Virus record (IMG/VR): IMGVR_UViG_3300028025_005339
Coordinates: 1 to 25,944 of that record
DNA from: a virus
DNA: 25,944 nt
Reading direction: 5' to 3' (one strand)
In this document: piece after piece, positions 1 to 5,180 of the stretch
How positions within the stretch are numbered: position 1 is the first letter of the stretch
How the letters are laid out: each line of letters begins with the position of its first letter
Translations under genes and position numbers: made by a program
Notes under the pieces: model-generated
Seen by the model: the letters and a program-made list of their open reading frames with translations, nothing else
Told to the model about the DNA's origin: nothing
The model's database searches: none

Positions 1-336
1 GGCGGTGGTACTAACACTGGTAGCGGTGGTGGTGCTGGTTCAGGAATCAATGGTGGTGCTGGTGCCTCTGGTGGTTCCGGTCAAGGTGGCGGTGGTGGCG
101 GAGGAGGAGCAGGTGGATTATCTGCTCCACTTCAAGGATCCGGCGGTGCTGGCGGTGCTGCCGGTTCTGGTGGCGCAACAGCAGGCTCAGCCGGGCAACC
201 TGGTGGTACACAGTACCCCGCACGGTTCGGCGGCGCTGTTGGCGGTAACGGCGGCAATAGTATTGGTGAAAATGCTAACGGTGGTCAATCAGGCGGTAAC
301 GGTGGTTTTCAGGGTGTAGTTATTGTAGAATATTGA
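1..336 (+). CDS. Glycine-rich tail fibre/adhesin, C-terminal part (5' end outside window)
   Basis: Frame 1 is open from the first base to TGA at 334-336 and gives about 111 residues made almost entirely of Gly, Ala, Ser and Asn, with one run of eight glycines. It ends in a short hydrophobic beta-like tail, GVVIVEY. Glycine-rich C-terminal domains of this kind form the polyglycine-helix receptor-binding tips of T4-type adhesins (gp38-like) and related phage tail fibres. That family assignment is from composition, not from a recognised domain. The +1 shifted frame reads as a Val/Leu-rich peptide with a start codon, but the glycine frame is clearly the real one: it has no stop, GGN codons dominate, and it runs straight to a stop 3 nt before the next gene. 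The start lies upstream, so length and domain structure are unknown. It probably belongs to the same tail-fibre cluster as the open fibre gene at the other end of the window. Confidence 0.8.
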   Translation, partial: GGGTNTGSGGGAGSGINGGAGASGGSGQGGGGGGGGAGGLSAPLQGSGGAGGAAGSGGATAGSAGQPGGTQYPARFGGAVGGNGGNSIGENANGGQSGGNGGFQGVVIVEY

Positions 337-339
337 TAT

Positions 340-795
340 ATGATAGTTTTAATTATGGGATTACCAGGGTCTGGTAAAACAACACTTGCTATTGAGCTCA
401 AAAAGATTACCGAGCAGCACGGATACACTGTTAGCTGGTATAATGCTGATATGATAAGAGAGCTTCATAATGATTGGGACTTCAGTGAACAGGGTAGAAT
501 GAGACAGGCAATGAGGATGAGGGATCTTTGTGTATCCAAGATGATGGAAGGTACAAAAGACCTCATCCTATGTGATTTTGTTGCACCAACAAACGTGGCT
601 CAGACTATTATTCCTGTCAATAGGTTAATATGGATGGACACTATAAAGAAAAGCAGATACAGTGACACTAATAAGATTTTTGAGCAACCACGTAGATATG
701 ATTTCCGTGTAAGAAAGAAAAACGCTAAACTATGGGCTCAAATCATTTTTGATAATATTATGGGTAGTTCGAATGACACAATCAAGATCAGTTGA
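340..795 (+). CDS. APS-kinase-like P-loop kinase
   Basis: This 151-aa P-loop protein carries a Walker A motif, GLPGSGKTT, at residues 7-15. The strand after it ends in NADMIR (35-40), the place where adenylylsulfate kinases (CysC) have their DGDNxR substrate motif. CDFVAPT (78-84) resembles the xSFISPY segment of the same family. APS kinase phosphorylates adenylyl sulfate to PAPS in sulfate assimilation, and CysC-like genes occur in other T4-type marine phages. The protein is shorter than cellular APS kinases (about 200 aa), so its substrate could be another nucleotide or sugar. It starts 3 nt after the adhesin stop with no clear Shine-Dalgarno, which suggests coupled translation. Its last 23 nt overlap the start of the following oxygenase gene. 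Family membership is well supported; the substrate is inferred. Confidence 0.75.
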   Translation: MIVLIMGLPGSGKTTLAIELKKITEQHGYTVSWYNADMIRELHNDWDFSEQGRMRQAMRMRDLCVSKMMEGTKDLILCDFVAPTNVAQTIIPVNRLIWMDTIKKSRYSDTNKIFEQPRRYDFRVRKKNAKLWAQIIFDNIMGSSNDTIKIS

Positions 796-1393
796 AATAT
801 TTAATTCTAAGGGTGCTCTTCATTTTAAAAGACTGATACCAAAAGAAGTATGTTACCACCTAACCCATCTCCTCTCTATCAAAGGGGCTTATGGGGTCGG
901 AGGTGACCCTCAAGTTCCTAATTCCAAGGGAGTTGGTCACGGTGAAATGGGTTGCGAGGTCATCCTTGAATCTGTGTGGCCTATTATTGAGGAAGCAGTT
1001 GGTGAAGATTTGTTTCCTACGTATTCATACGCTAGGCTATACGGTAATGGAGATAAATTAGAAGTTCACTCCGATAGACCATCCTGTGAGATCAGTGTTA
1101 CTATTCAACTTGGCCGCTCACATCACTACGCATGGCCTATTTTCATGGGAGGCCATAGATTTGACTTGGCTGAAGGTGACGGTGTAATTTACAAGGGATG
1201 TGACGTTCTTCATTGGAGAGACCAATGTAACGGTCCTCCAGATTATTATTCAGGTCAAGTATTCTGTCATTTTGTCAGGGCTAATGGTCCTCATGTTGAT
1301 CATGCTGGGGATAAAAGATGGCCTGTAAATGATAATAATGAGATCAGTCTTCCGTTTCATAGAAACAGAATGTTTAAAATGTATAACAAGTGA
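773..1393 (+). CDS. 2OG-Fe(II) oxygenase family protein
   Basis: The product is 206 aa if it starts at ATG 773. A TTG further upstream at 749 is possible, but it would add eight residues that look like out-of-frame kinase sequence. Residues 86-110 contain YARLYGNGDKLEVHSD, where H99 and D101 form the HxD iron-binding motif on the first cupin strand. H147 in DVLHWRD is the likely third iron ligand, preceded by the usual GDGVIYKG turn. A conventional Arg/Lys 2-oxoglutarate anchor is not obvious after H147, so cosubstrate binding is less certain. This family hydroxylates amino-acid side chains or nucleic-acid bases. T4-like marine phages carry several such genes and their targets are mostly unknown. 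It overlaps the upstream kinase by 23 nt and is followed 7 nt later by a second, unrelated-looking oxygenase. Confidence 0.7.
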   Translation: MTQSRSVEIFNSKGALHFKRLIPKEVCYHLTHLLSIKGAYGVGGDPQVPNSKGVGHGEMGCEVILESVWPIIEEAVGEDLFPTYSYARLYGNGDKLEVHSDRPSCEISVTIQLGRSHHYAWPIFMGGHRFDLAEGDGVIYKGCDVLHWRDQCNGPPDYYSGQVFCHFVRANGPHVDHAGDKRWPVNDNNEISLPFHRNRMFKMYNK

Positions 1394-1400
1394 GTATTGA

Positions 1401-2012
1401 ATGAATAATAATATGATATATCCAATAGCCCCTTTTAGTTCTCCTGGTAAATCAAACTACTGTTATTGGGAAGATTTTCTTACAGACCAGGATATTAATT
1501 ATATTCTTTCTCGTCCTGAGTGGTTTGACAACAAAGAAGCAGAGATAGGAAGTGGAACAGATGGTGTGGTAAATAAAGAAAAAAGAACTACTACTGTTTC
1601 TTGGATGGGTTGTGATGAAAAAAACCATGAAATCTGGCAAAAGATTACAAATGCAGTGTGGGCTGCTAACAGGCAGTTTTTTCAATTTGATTTAACTGGT
1701 TGTTATGAACAAGCTCAACTCGGAGCTTACTCAGATAAAGATAGCGGTCACTATGACTGGCACATTGATAGTGGATTAGAAACCGTAACAGTGCCGAGAA
1801 AACTAAGTATGGCTCTGCTACTAAGCGATCCATCGGAATTTGAAGGTGGTGAACTTCAGATGAAGTCTGAAAGCAACAACATTTTCAGTGCCGAACAAAA
1901 AAGAGGACGAGCATGGTTTTTTCCATCATGGACACTTCACAGGGTAACACCTGTCACAAAAGGACTCCGTAGATCCTTGGTTTTATGGGCAGGCGGTCCG
2001 GCTTTCAAATAA
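1401..2012 (+). CDS. PKHD-type 2OG-Fe(II) oxygenase (prolyl-4-hydroxylase fold)
   Basis: This 203-aa protein shows the full 2-oxoglutarate dioxygenase signature. HYDWHID gives H121 and D123 (HxD), TLHRVTPV gives H180, and LRRSLVLW supplies R191, the usual salt-bridge partner of 2-oxoglutarate. The stretch MALLLSDPSEFEGGEL (137-152) is typical of PiuC/PKHD-type hydroxylases, where a Gly-Gly-Glu turn precedes the second half of the double-stranded beta-helix. The family hydroxylates peptide side chains, and its targets in phages are unknown. The start at 1401 is chosen over the ATG at 1413 because a GAG-rich segment lies 7-12 nt upstream. The gene ends just before a perfect sigma70 promoter, so it probably closes the upstream transcription unit. 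Confidence 0.88.
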   Translation: MNNNMIYPIAPFSSPGKSNYCYWEDFLTDQDINYILSRPEWFDNKEAEIGSGTDGVVNKEKRTTTVSWMGCDEKNHEIWQKITNAVWAANRQFFQFDLTGCYEQAQLGAYSDKDSGHYDWHIDSGLETVTVPRKLSMALLLSDPSEFEGGELQMKSESNNIFSAEQKRGRAWFFPSWTLHRVTPVTKGLRRSLVLWAGGPAFK

Positions 2013-2018
2013 ATATTC

Positions 2019-2047
2019 TTGACAAACTAAATAATTTAATGTATAAT
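2019..2047 (+). promoter_or_regulatory. Consensus sigma70 promoter for the tmRNA
   Basis: A perfect -35 box TTGACA (2019-2024) and a perfect -10 box TATAAT (2042-2047) are separated by exactly 17 nt. Transcription would start near 2053-2055, at the 5' end of the tmRNA acceptor piece. The region holds no ORF, which makes a regulatory role likely. The spacer contains CTAAATAA, resembling the late-promoter-like motif seen elsewhere in this window. Confidence 0.85.
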
Positions 2048-2051
2048 GTGA

Positions 2052-2119
2052 AGTTATGGTTGTATGAAGCAACTAGAAATGTGTTCTGGACGGGGGTGCG
2101 ATTCCCCCCAGGTCCACCA
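2052..2119 (+). ncRNA. ssrA: tmRNA acceptor piece (3' half of the tRNA-like domain), permuted ssrA
   Basis: The segment contains the tmRNA-conserved GGACG (2088-2092) directly before a T arm: stem GGGGG 2092-2096, loop TGCGATT 2097-2103, stem CCCCC 2104-2108. It ends with the acceptor 3' strand CAGGTCC (2109-2115), discriminator A2116 and an encoded CCA (2117-2119). The acceptor strand pairs over all seven positions with GGGCCTG at 2285-2291, which lies downstream in the gene. The gene is therefore circularly permuted and would yield a two-piece tmRNA like those of Alphaproteobacteria. The third acceptor pair is G-U (G2287 with U2113), the G3-U70 element that specifies charging by alanyl-tRNA synthetase. 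The T loop has G where U55 is normally found. The 5' end is inferred from the promoter, and the P2 helix joining the two pieces was not resolved by eye. Confidence 0.9.
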
Positions 2120-2131
2120 TAAAGAAATTTG

Positions 2132-2296
2132 ATGAAACCAAAAAAAGTAAAACAGTATTTTGTTATAGTAGACAAAGATGACACAGTAAAAAGAGTGTGT
2201 TGGGCACCTTTACTTTGGGATATTCCTAACCTGGGATATCGTTTTACAGGATTTGACGGTGGTATTCCAAAGTTTCTTTATGTTGGGCCTGCATAG
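2132..2296 (+). CDS. 54-aa ORF inside the tmRNA intervening segment
   Basis: ATG at 2132 opens 54 codons to TAG at 2294-2296. The protein starts MKPKKVKQYFVIVDKDD and is rich in Trp, Gly and Pro (CWAPLLWDIPNLGY), a composition typical of a real small folded protein rather than random AT-rich sequence. It occupies nearly the whole segment between the acceptor CCA (2119) and the mature start of the coding piece (2285). Its last four codons overlap the acceptor stem of the coding piece. The ribosome-binding site is weak (AAAGAAA at 2121-2127). I recognise no family. Processing of the permuted precursor would excise the intervening RNA and trim this ORF, so translation and tmRNA maturation would compete. 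Coding status is inferred from open length and composition only. Confidence 0.5.
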   Translation: MKPKKVKQYFVIVDKDDTVKRVCWAPLLWDIPNLGYRFTGFDGGIPKFLYVGPA

Positions 2297-2460
2297 TTTC
2301 GACAGGGCAAATAGTACAGAAGTGGACAACTCACCAGAGTAGGTGTAAAAACTAAAACAAACGTAAATGCAAACGATAGCTCTTATGAGTACGCATTAGC
2401 AGCCTAAACACTGCTTAGGGTTTCGGTTGGTTTCCTCGTAACAGAATAACCAACCATTTT
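2285..2460 (+). ncRNA. ssrA: tmRNA coding piece (mRNA-like part with tag reading frame), permuted ssrA
   Basis: The mature 5' end is GGGCCTG (2285-2291), which pairs with the upstream acceptor piece, followed by the conserved tmRNA D-loop segment GTTTCGACAGGG. The tag reading frame begins at the resume codon GCA 2369 and ends at TAA 2405-2407, encoding ANDSSYEYALAA. The AND start and ALAA end are classic SsrA tag features recognised by ClpXP and Tsp-type proteases. The stop lies in CCTAA, which can pair with TTAGG at 2415-2419, as in other tmRNAs. Downstream, GGTTGGTT (2425-2432) pairs with AACCAACC (2448-2455), then T-rich sequence, which probably marks the end of the RNA. tmRNA rescues stalled ribosomes and tags their products. 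A phage copy could keep translation going as host mRNA is degraded. Confidence 0.92.
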
Positions 2461-2463
2461 ATT
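2425..2463 (+). terminator. Hairpin with T-rich tail at the end of the tmRNA
   Basis: An 8-bp stem, GGTTGGTT/AACCAACC, with a 15-nt loop is followed by ATTTTATT. It may be an intrinsic terminator or a structural element at the 3' end of the coding piece. The T tract is interrupted, so read-through into the outer-membrane protein gene is possible. Confidence 0.5.
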
Positions 2464-2480
2464 AACTTTAGGAGTTTATT

Positions 2481-3023
2481 TTGAAAAAATTGAGTTTATT
2501 TTTGGCCACTTTGGTCGTGAGTGCTTCAGCAATGGCAGGTGGTTATGCATCATTGGAATATTCCGATGAAAGCAATCGTTCAACAGGTGCAGAGAATATC
2601 AAACAAGGTTTAGTTATTGGTAACAAAGTTGACAGTGTTGACTATAGTATCAAAATGGAAAATAGCCAAACTGAAATTGGTAGTGGATCAATCACTCAAG
2701 CACTTGAAGTTCGTGCAAGAAAAAGCCTTGGTGCATTGTATGTTGGTGCTCGTTTAGGTGAGAGAATCACAAGTTCAACACACTTCAGTTACTACGCACT
2801 TGATTCTGGTGTTAAGTTCCCATTGTTTGCAGGATTGACTGGTGATGTTGGTGCTCGTTACCACAATGCGTTTGAATCTGGTAAATTGTATGAAACAACC
2901 CGTGGCCACGTTGCAGTAGGTTATGCACTTACTAAACAGGATGCAGTTGCAGTTCGTTGGAGCCGCTCATGGGGTGATGAAGAAAAAGACGCAGTACGTT
3001 TACAGTACACACGTAGCTTCTAA
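2481..3023 (+). CDS. Secreted outer-membrane beta-barrel protein
   Basis: The gene uses a TTG start at 2481, placed by a strong Shine-Dalgarno (AGGAG at 2470-2474, 6 nt spacing); no other start gives a signal peptide. The 180-aa product opens with a classic Sec signal, MKKLSLFLATLVVSASAMA, with probable cleavage after residue 19. The rest alternates polar and hydrophobic residues in short strands broken by Gly/Asp/Asn turns, as in small 8-stranded OMPs. It ends YTRSF with a C-terminal Phe and aromatic residue spacing that matches the BAM-recognised beta-signal. An OmpA/opacity-like small barrel is the best general description. In a phage, such a protein could alter the cell surface, for example to block superinfection, or change permeability; neither role is shown. 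The host is therefore a diderm bacterium. Confidence 0.8.
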   Translation: MKKLSLFLATLVVSASAMAGGYASLEYSDESNRSTGAENIKQGLVIGNKVDSVDYSIKMENSQTEIGSGSITQALEVRARKSLGALYVGARLGERITSSTHFSYYALDSGVKFPLFAGLTGDVGARYHNAFESGKLYETTRGHVAVGYALTKQDAVAVRWSRSWGDEEKDAVRLQYTRSF

Positions 3024-3038
3024 TTTGAGGGAAAATAT

Positions 3039-3476
3039 ATGAGTGAGAAAATTAAAGGTACACGTACCGAAGAAAACTTGAAAGCAGCTTTCTCAGGTGA
3101 ATCACAAGCCAACCGCAGATACTTGTATTTTGCAAACATGGCAGACGTAGCAGGAGACAATGATATTGCTGCTCTGTTCCGTAGTACAGCAGAAGGTGAA
3201 ACTGGACACGCACATGGTCACATGGAATATTTGATTGAAGGCGGTGCAGGTGATCCAGGTACAGGCATGAGTGCTAAAACTACTACAGAAGCTTTGGAAT
3301 CAGCGATTCACGGTGAAACACATGAATACACTGACATGTATCCGGGTATGGCAAAAACTGCCCGTGATGAAGGCTTTGAAGAAGTAGCAGATTGGTTTGA
3401 AACATTAGCAAAAGCTGAACGTAGTCATGCTAATCGTTTTACTAAAGCTTTGGCTGCACACAAAGAAGCACAGTAA
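3039..3476 (+). CDS. Short rubrerythrin (ferritin-like di-iron protein)
   Basis: The 145-aa product is a complete rubrerythrin four-helix domain. Ligands are visible in order: E21 ([11 protein letters not shown]), E54 and H57 (EGETGH), E93 and E96 (HGETHEY), E127 and H130 (AERSH). All di-iron ligands of classical rubrerythrin are present. The C-terminal rubredoxin FeS4 domain is absent, so this is the short sulerythrin/erythrin form. Rubrerythrins reduce hydrogen peroxide in the cytoplasm; without rubredoxin the electron donor must be another protein. A Shine-Dalgarno GAGGG lies 10-14 nt before the ATG. It follows the outer-membrane protein by 15 nt. An imperfect copy of the end of that gene reappears right after the rubrerythrin stop, suggesting that the rubrerythrin was inserted there. 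Confidence 0.92.
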   Translation: MSEKIKGTRTEENLKAAFSGESQANRRYLYFANMADVAGDNDIAALFRSTAEGETGHAHGHMEYLIEGGAGDPGTGMSAKTTTEALESAIHGETHEYTDMYPGMAKTARDEGFEEVADWFETLAKAERSHANRFTKALAAHKEAQ

Positions 3477-3494
3477 CACGTAGTTTCTAATCTA

Positions 3495-3502
3495 CTAAAT
3501 AA
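3495..3502 (+). promoter_or_regulatory. Possible late-type promoter motif CTAAATAA before the pseudoknot
   Basis: CTAAATAA resembles the T4 late promoter box TATAAATA and the NATAAATA form reported in cyanophages. A start 6-7 nt downstream would put the RNA 5' end at the first strand of the pseudoknot at 3507. No -35 element is needed for gp55/gp33-type late promoters. The evidence is motif similarity and position only. Confidence 0.3.
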
Positions 3503-3506
3503 GTAT

Positions 3507-3540
3507 ATGGGTTCGGTGGGACCCATTCAAAAAACCACCG
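3507..3540 (+). other. H-type RNA pseudoknot in the leader of the GIY-YIG gene
   Basis: Stem 1 pairs ATGGGT (3507-3512) with ACCCAT (3521-3526). Stem 2 pairs CGGTGG (3514-3519) with CCACCG (3535-3540). The loops are T3513, G3520 and an 8-nt loop containing six adenines (3527-3534). All 12 base pairs are Watson-Crick. One nucleotide crossing a 6-bp stem 2, plus an A-rich third loop, is textbook H-type geometry, as in retroviral SRV-1 and T-even gene 32 leader pseudoknots. It sits about 60 nt upstream of the homing endonuclease start in a non-coding gap. The rest of the gap (3541-3587) is CA-rich with no other evident feature. Its function is unknown; it could control translation of the downstream gene, bind a protein or ligand, or stabilise an RNA end. 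Confidence 0.65.
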
Positions 3541-3598
3541 CCACACTTACACATTACACATCACACACTATTTTTTAATCAATCAATAGGAGATGTAG

Positions 3599-4138
3599 AT
3601 GTTAAATGAATATTTAATATATTGGATTCATAATGATTCGGAAACTGACATAAAAACACAAGGTTATGTCGGTATAACTAAAAATCTAAAAAGAAGAATA
3701 AGAGAACATTTACCTAAAATAAATTTTTTAGAAGGTAGAACAGTAGATATTTTTTTATACGGAGAAAAAGAATATTGTAAAGAAATTGAATATCAGTTAA
3801 GACCAAAAAAACATATTGGACTTAATATTGCAGCTGGAGGTGGGATTCCACCAGATGTGACAGGTATAAAAAGAAGTGATAAGACAAAACTTCTAATGTC
3901 TCAAAACAATGTTGGTATGAAAGGTAAAAAACATACCGATGAGACAAAAAGAAAAATGTCAGAAACACGAAAAGGTTTTGGTAAACCTCACACAGAGGAA
4001 ACCAAAAAGAAACTTTCAGAAATCGCAAGAAAAAGAAAGTTCAATCCCATGACAGGCAGAAAACACACAGAAGATGCCAAGTCAAAAATTTCCGAAGCTG
4101 CATTACGCAGACGGAAAAATACACAGACACAGGAGTAA
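3599..4138 (+). CDS. GIY-YIG homing endonuclease with NUMOD3 repeats
   Basis: This 179-aa protein has an N-terminal GIY-YIG nuclease module: YWI at 8-10 and YVG at 23-25 replace the two name motifs, followed by an Arg cluster (R32/R33), a candidate catalytic Glu (E62 or E64) and N76. Residues 88-172 hold four NUMOD3 DNA-binding repeats of the form G-x-x-H-T-x-E-T-K-x-K-x-S-E, the arrangement found in free-standing T4 Seg-type endonucleases. Such enzymes cut phage DNA lacking the gene, so that the gene is copied in during repair. Lysine and AAA/ATA codons are more frequent than in neighbours, consistent with mobile origin. A strong AGGAG (3588-3592) lies 6 nt before the ATG. It does not interrupt a recognisable gene. 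Confidence 0.88.
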   Translation: MLNEYLIYWIHNDSETDIKTQGYVGITKNLKRRIREHLPKINFLEGRTVDIFLYGEKEYCKEIEYQLRPKKHIGLNIAAGGGIPPDVTGIKRSDKTKLLMSQNNVGMKGKKHTDETKRKMSETRKGFGKPHTEETKKKLSEIARKRKFNPMTGRKHTEDAKSKISEAALRRRKNTQTQE

Positions 4139-4142
4139 TATA

Positions 4143-4424
4143 ATGCAAAATGTCATGTCCGGATATCAAATCCGTTTGGAACTCTTAAAAATGGCAAAAG
4201 AAATGCTAGAACAAGAGTTTTTCAATCAAAAAGAAACGGTTAACCTAAATTGGGAAGCAAAGGTAGAAGCTGCCAAAGCAACAGGTGAACCTACACCAAT
4301 CCATCCTGGATTTCCAACATACCCCTCAGAAAACGATATAATCAACAAGGCTCAGAACTTGAATGGTTTCGTTTCAAATCAACCAACAACTTCACCCATT
4401 AAAAGTAACAAGAAGTCTGTTTGA
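4143..4424 (+). CDS. Conserved-looking small protein of unknown function (93 aa)
   Basis: The start is ATG 4143, set by AGGAG at 4131-4135 just inside the end of the endonuclease gene. A longer upstream extension would lie in another frame of the endonuclease and is rejected. The N-terminal half (residues 1-45) is an amphipathic helix, YQIRLELLKMAKEMLEQEFF. The second half is Pro/Asn-rich with the segment HPGFPTYPSENDIINKA. T4-like cyanophages have small proteins with a similar helix, but I cannot name a function. It is followed by an intrinsic terminator, so it ends a transcription unit. Confidence 0.8.
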   Translation: MQNVMSGYQIRLELLKMAKEMLEQEFFNQKETVNLNWEAKVEAAKATGEPTPIHPGFPTYPSENDIINKAQNLNGFVSNQPTTSPIKSNKKSV

Positions 4425-4431
4425 GGGTTTA

Positions 4432-4452
4432 AGGGGGTCCTCCCCTTTTTTA
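4432..4452 (+). terminator. Rho-independent terminator
   Basis: The 6-bp stem AAGGGG/CCCCTT with a 5-nt loop runs into a T tract. It follows the 93-aa gene and precedes the lysis gene. Confidence 0.75.
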
Positions 4453-4470
4453 CACACACAAGGAGAATAG

Positions 4471-4959
4471 ATGAGTAAGTTACTACCATCAGTAATACTT
4501 TCAGTTTTAGTTTTTTTACCTTTAACGTCCCAACAACAAACATTCAAATACGAAAATGCCATATCACAAGATATTGGCAAACAAGTGCTTTGCATGGCCA
4601 AAAATCTCTACTATGAAGCCGCAGGTGAATCTTTTGAAGGTAAATTAGCAGTAGCACAAGTCACCATGAACCGTGCAAATAGTCCCAAATTCCCTTCAAC
4701 TGTCTGTGAAGTGGTCTACCAAAAAACAGGCAGTACATACCAATTCAGTTGGGTTGGTGAAAAAGTTAGTGAAATCAGAAACAAGTACGCATGGGAAGAA
4801 TGCCTGATTGTTGCAAAAAAGGCCTTGACAGAACGTAAATTACATGATACAATCTACAAGACACAAGCAATGTACTATCACAATACCTCGGTAAATCCGG
4901 CATGGAAATTGAAGTACGTTACAAAAATTGGTAACCATTTATTTTATACGAGAAACTGA
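4471..4959 (+). CDS. SleB-type cell-wall hydrolase with N-terminal signal (probable endolysin)
   Basis: The 162-aa product has a hydrophobic N-terminal segment (residues 5-20, LPSVILSVLVFLPLTS) that acts as a signal or signal-anchor, followed by a Hydrolase_2/SleB domain (residues 37-160). The signature NLYYEAAGESFEGKLAVAQVTMNR starts at 45 (given here in outline), with E49 as the likely catalytic acid and E53 conserved. QFSW (91-94), YYHN (135-138) and the closing GNHLFY (154-159) are also family features. SleB domains are lytic transglycosylases or amidase-like enzymes acting on peptidoglycan. With an export signal the enzyme would not strictly need a holin. A strong AAGGAG lies 6-10 nt before the ATG. 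Its stop overlaps the gp33 start by one base. Confidence 0.85.
   Translation: MSKLLPSVILSVLVFLPLTSQQQTFKYENAISQDIGKQVLCMAKNLYYEAAGESFEGKLAVAQVTMNRANSPKFPSTVCEVVYQKTGSTYQFSWVGEKVSEIRNKYAWEECLIVAKKALTERKLHDTIYKTQAMYYHNTSVNPAWKLKYVTKIGNHLFYTRN
4825..4853 (+). promoter_or_regulatory. Sigma70-type promoter inside the hydrolase gene, for gp33/gp59
   Basis: TTGACA (4825-4830), a 17-nt spacer and TACAAT (4848-4853, one mismatch from consensus). It lies about 100 nt upstream of gp33, within the 3' part of the hydrolase gene. The same architecture recurs at three other sites in this block. Confidence 0.55.
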
Positions 4960-5180
4960 TGCCTACAAAAAATGAGATTAGTGAATTTAGTGAAATGATA
5001 GGCAAACTATCATACACACTTGGTACTACACATATGGATGCCATTGTACACCATTGTGAAACTACAGGAATGGAAATTGATGTGGCATCTTCTCTAATAT
5101 CATTAGCACTAAAAGCCAAGATTAGAGAAGAAGCCGAAGATTTAAACTTAATGAAGAAAAGTTCTAAATTGCCACTATGA
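4959..5180 (+). CDS. 33: Late-transcription coactivator, T4 gp33-like
   Basis: This 73-aa protein is mainly helical. The core segment THMDAIVHHCETTGMEIDVA (residues 24-43) and the following LALKAKIREEAEDLNL match the pattern of T4-type gp33 proteins, as in cyanophages. gp33 binds the beta-flap of host RNA polymerase and, with gp55 and the sliding clamp, activates late promoters. T4 gp33 is 112 aa; marine relatives are shorter, as here. The C-terminus KLPL is hydrophobic, where T4 gp33 has its clamp-binding motif. It overlaps the upstream gene by 1 nt and gp59 by 4 nt (ATGA), so the genes are translationally coupled. Its presence implies T4-type late transcription. No gp55 is visible in the window. 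Confidence 0.75.
   Translation: MPTKNEISEFSEMIGKLSYTLGTTHMDAIVHHCETTGMEIDVASSLISLALKAKIREEAEDLNLMKKSSKLPL

Noticed and set aside
5-319. Val/Leu-rich ORF in frame 2 at the window start
   Set aside because: It is a shifted reading of GGN codons; frame 1 gives a glycine-rich adhesin end that runs to a stop just before the next gene.
749-772. TTG start for the first 2OG oxygenase
   Set aside because: The extra residues read as out-of-frame kinase sequence; ATG 773 gives the expected N-terminus.
2052-2120. Glutamine (glnA/downstream-peptide) riboswitch before the tmRNA, as reported for Melnitz
   Set aside because: I could not find the conserved GTTCA and GGACGGAAGTAGG elements; GGACGGGGG here is the tmRNA T arm, and the promoter leaves almost no room upstream.
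3507-3540. preQ1-I or SAM-II/V riboswitch
   Set aside because: The A-rich loop is suggestive, but loop 1 is one nucleotide and the conserved ligand-site sequences are not present.
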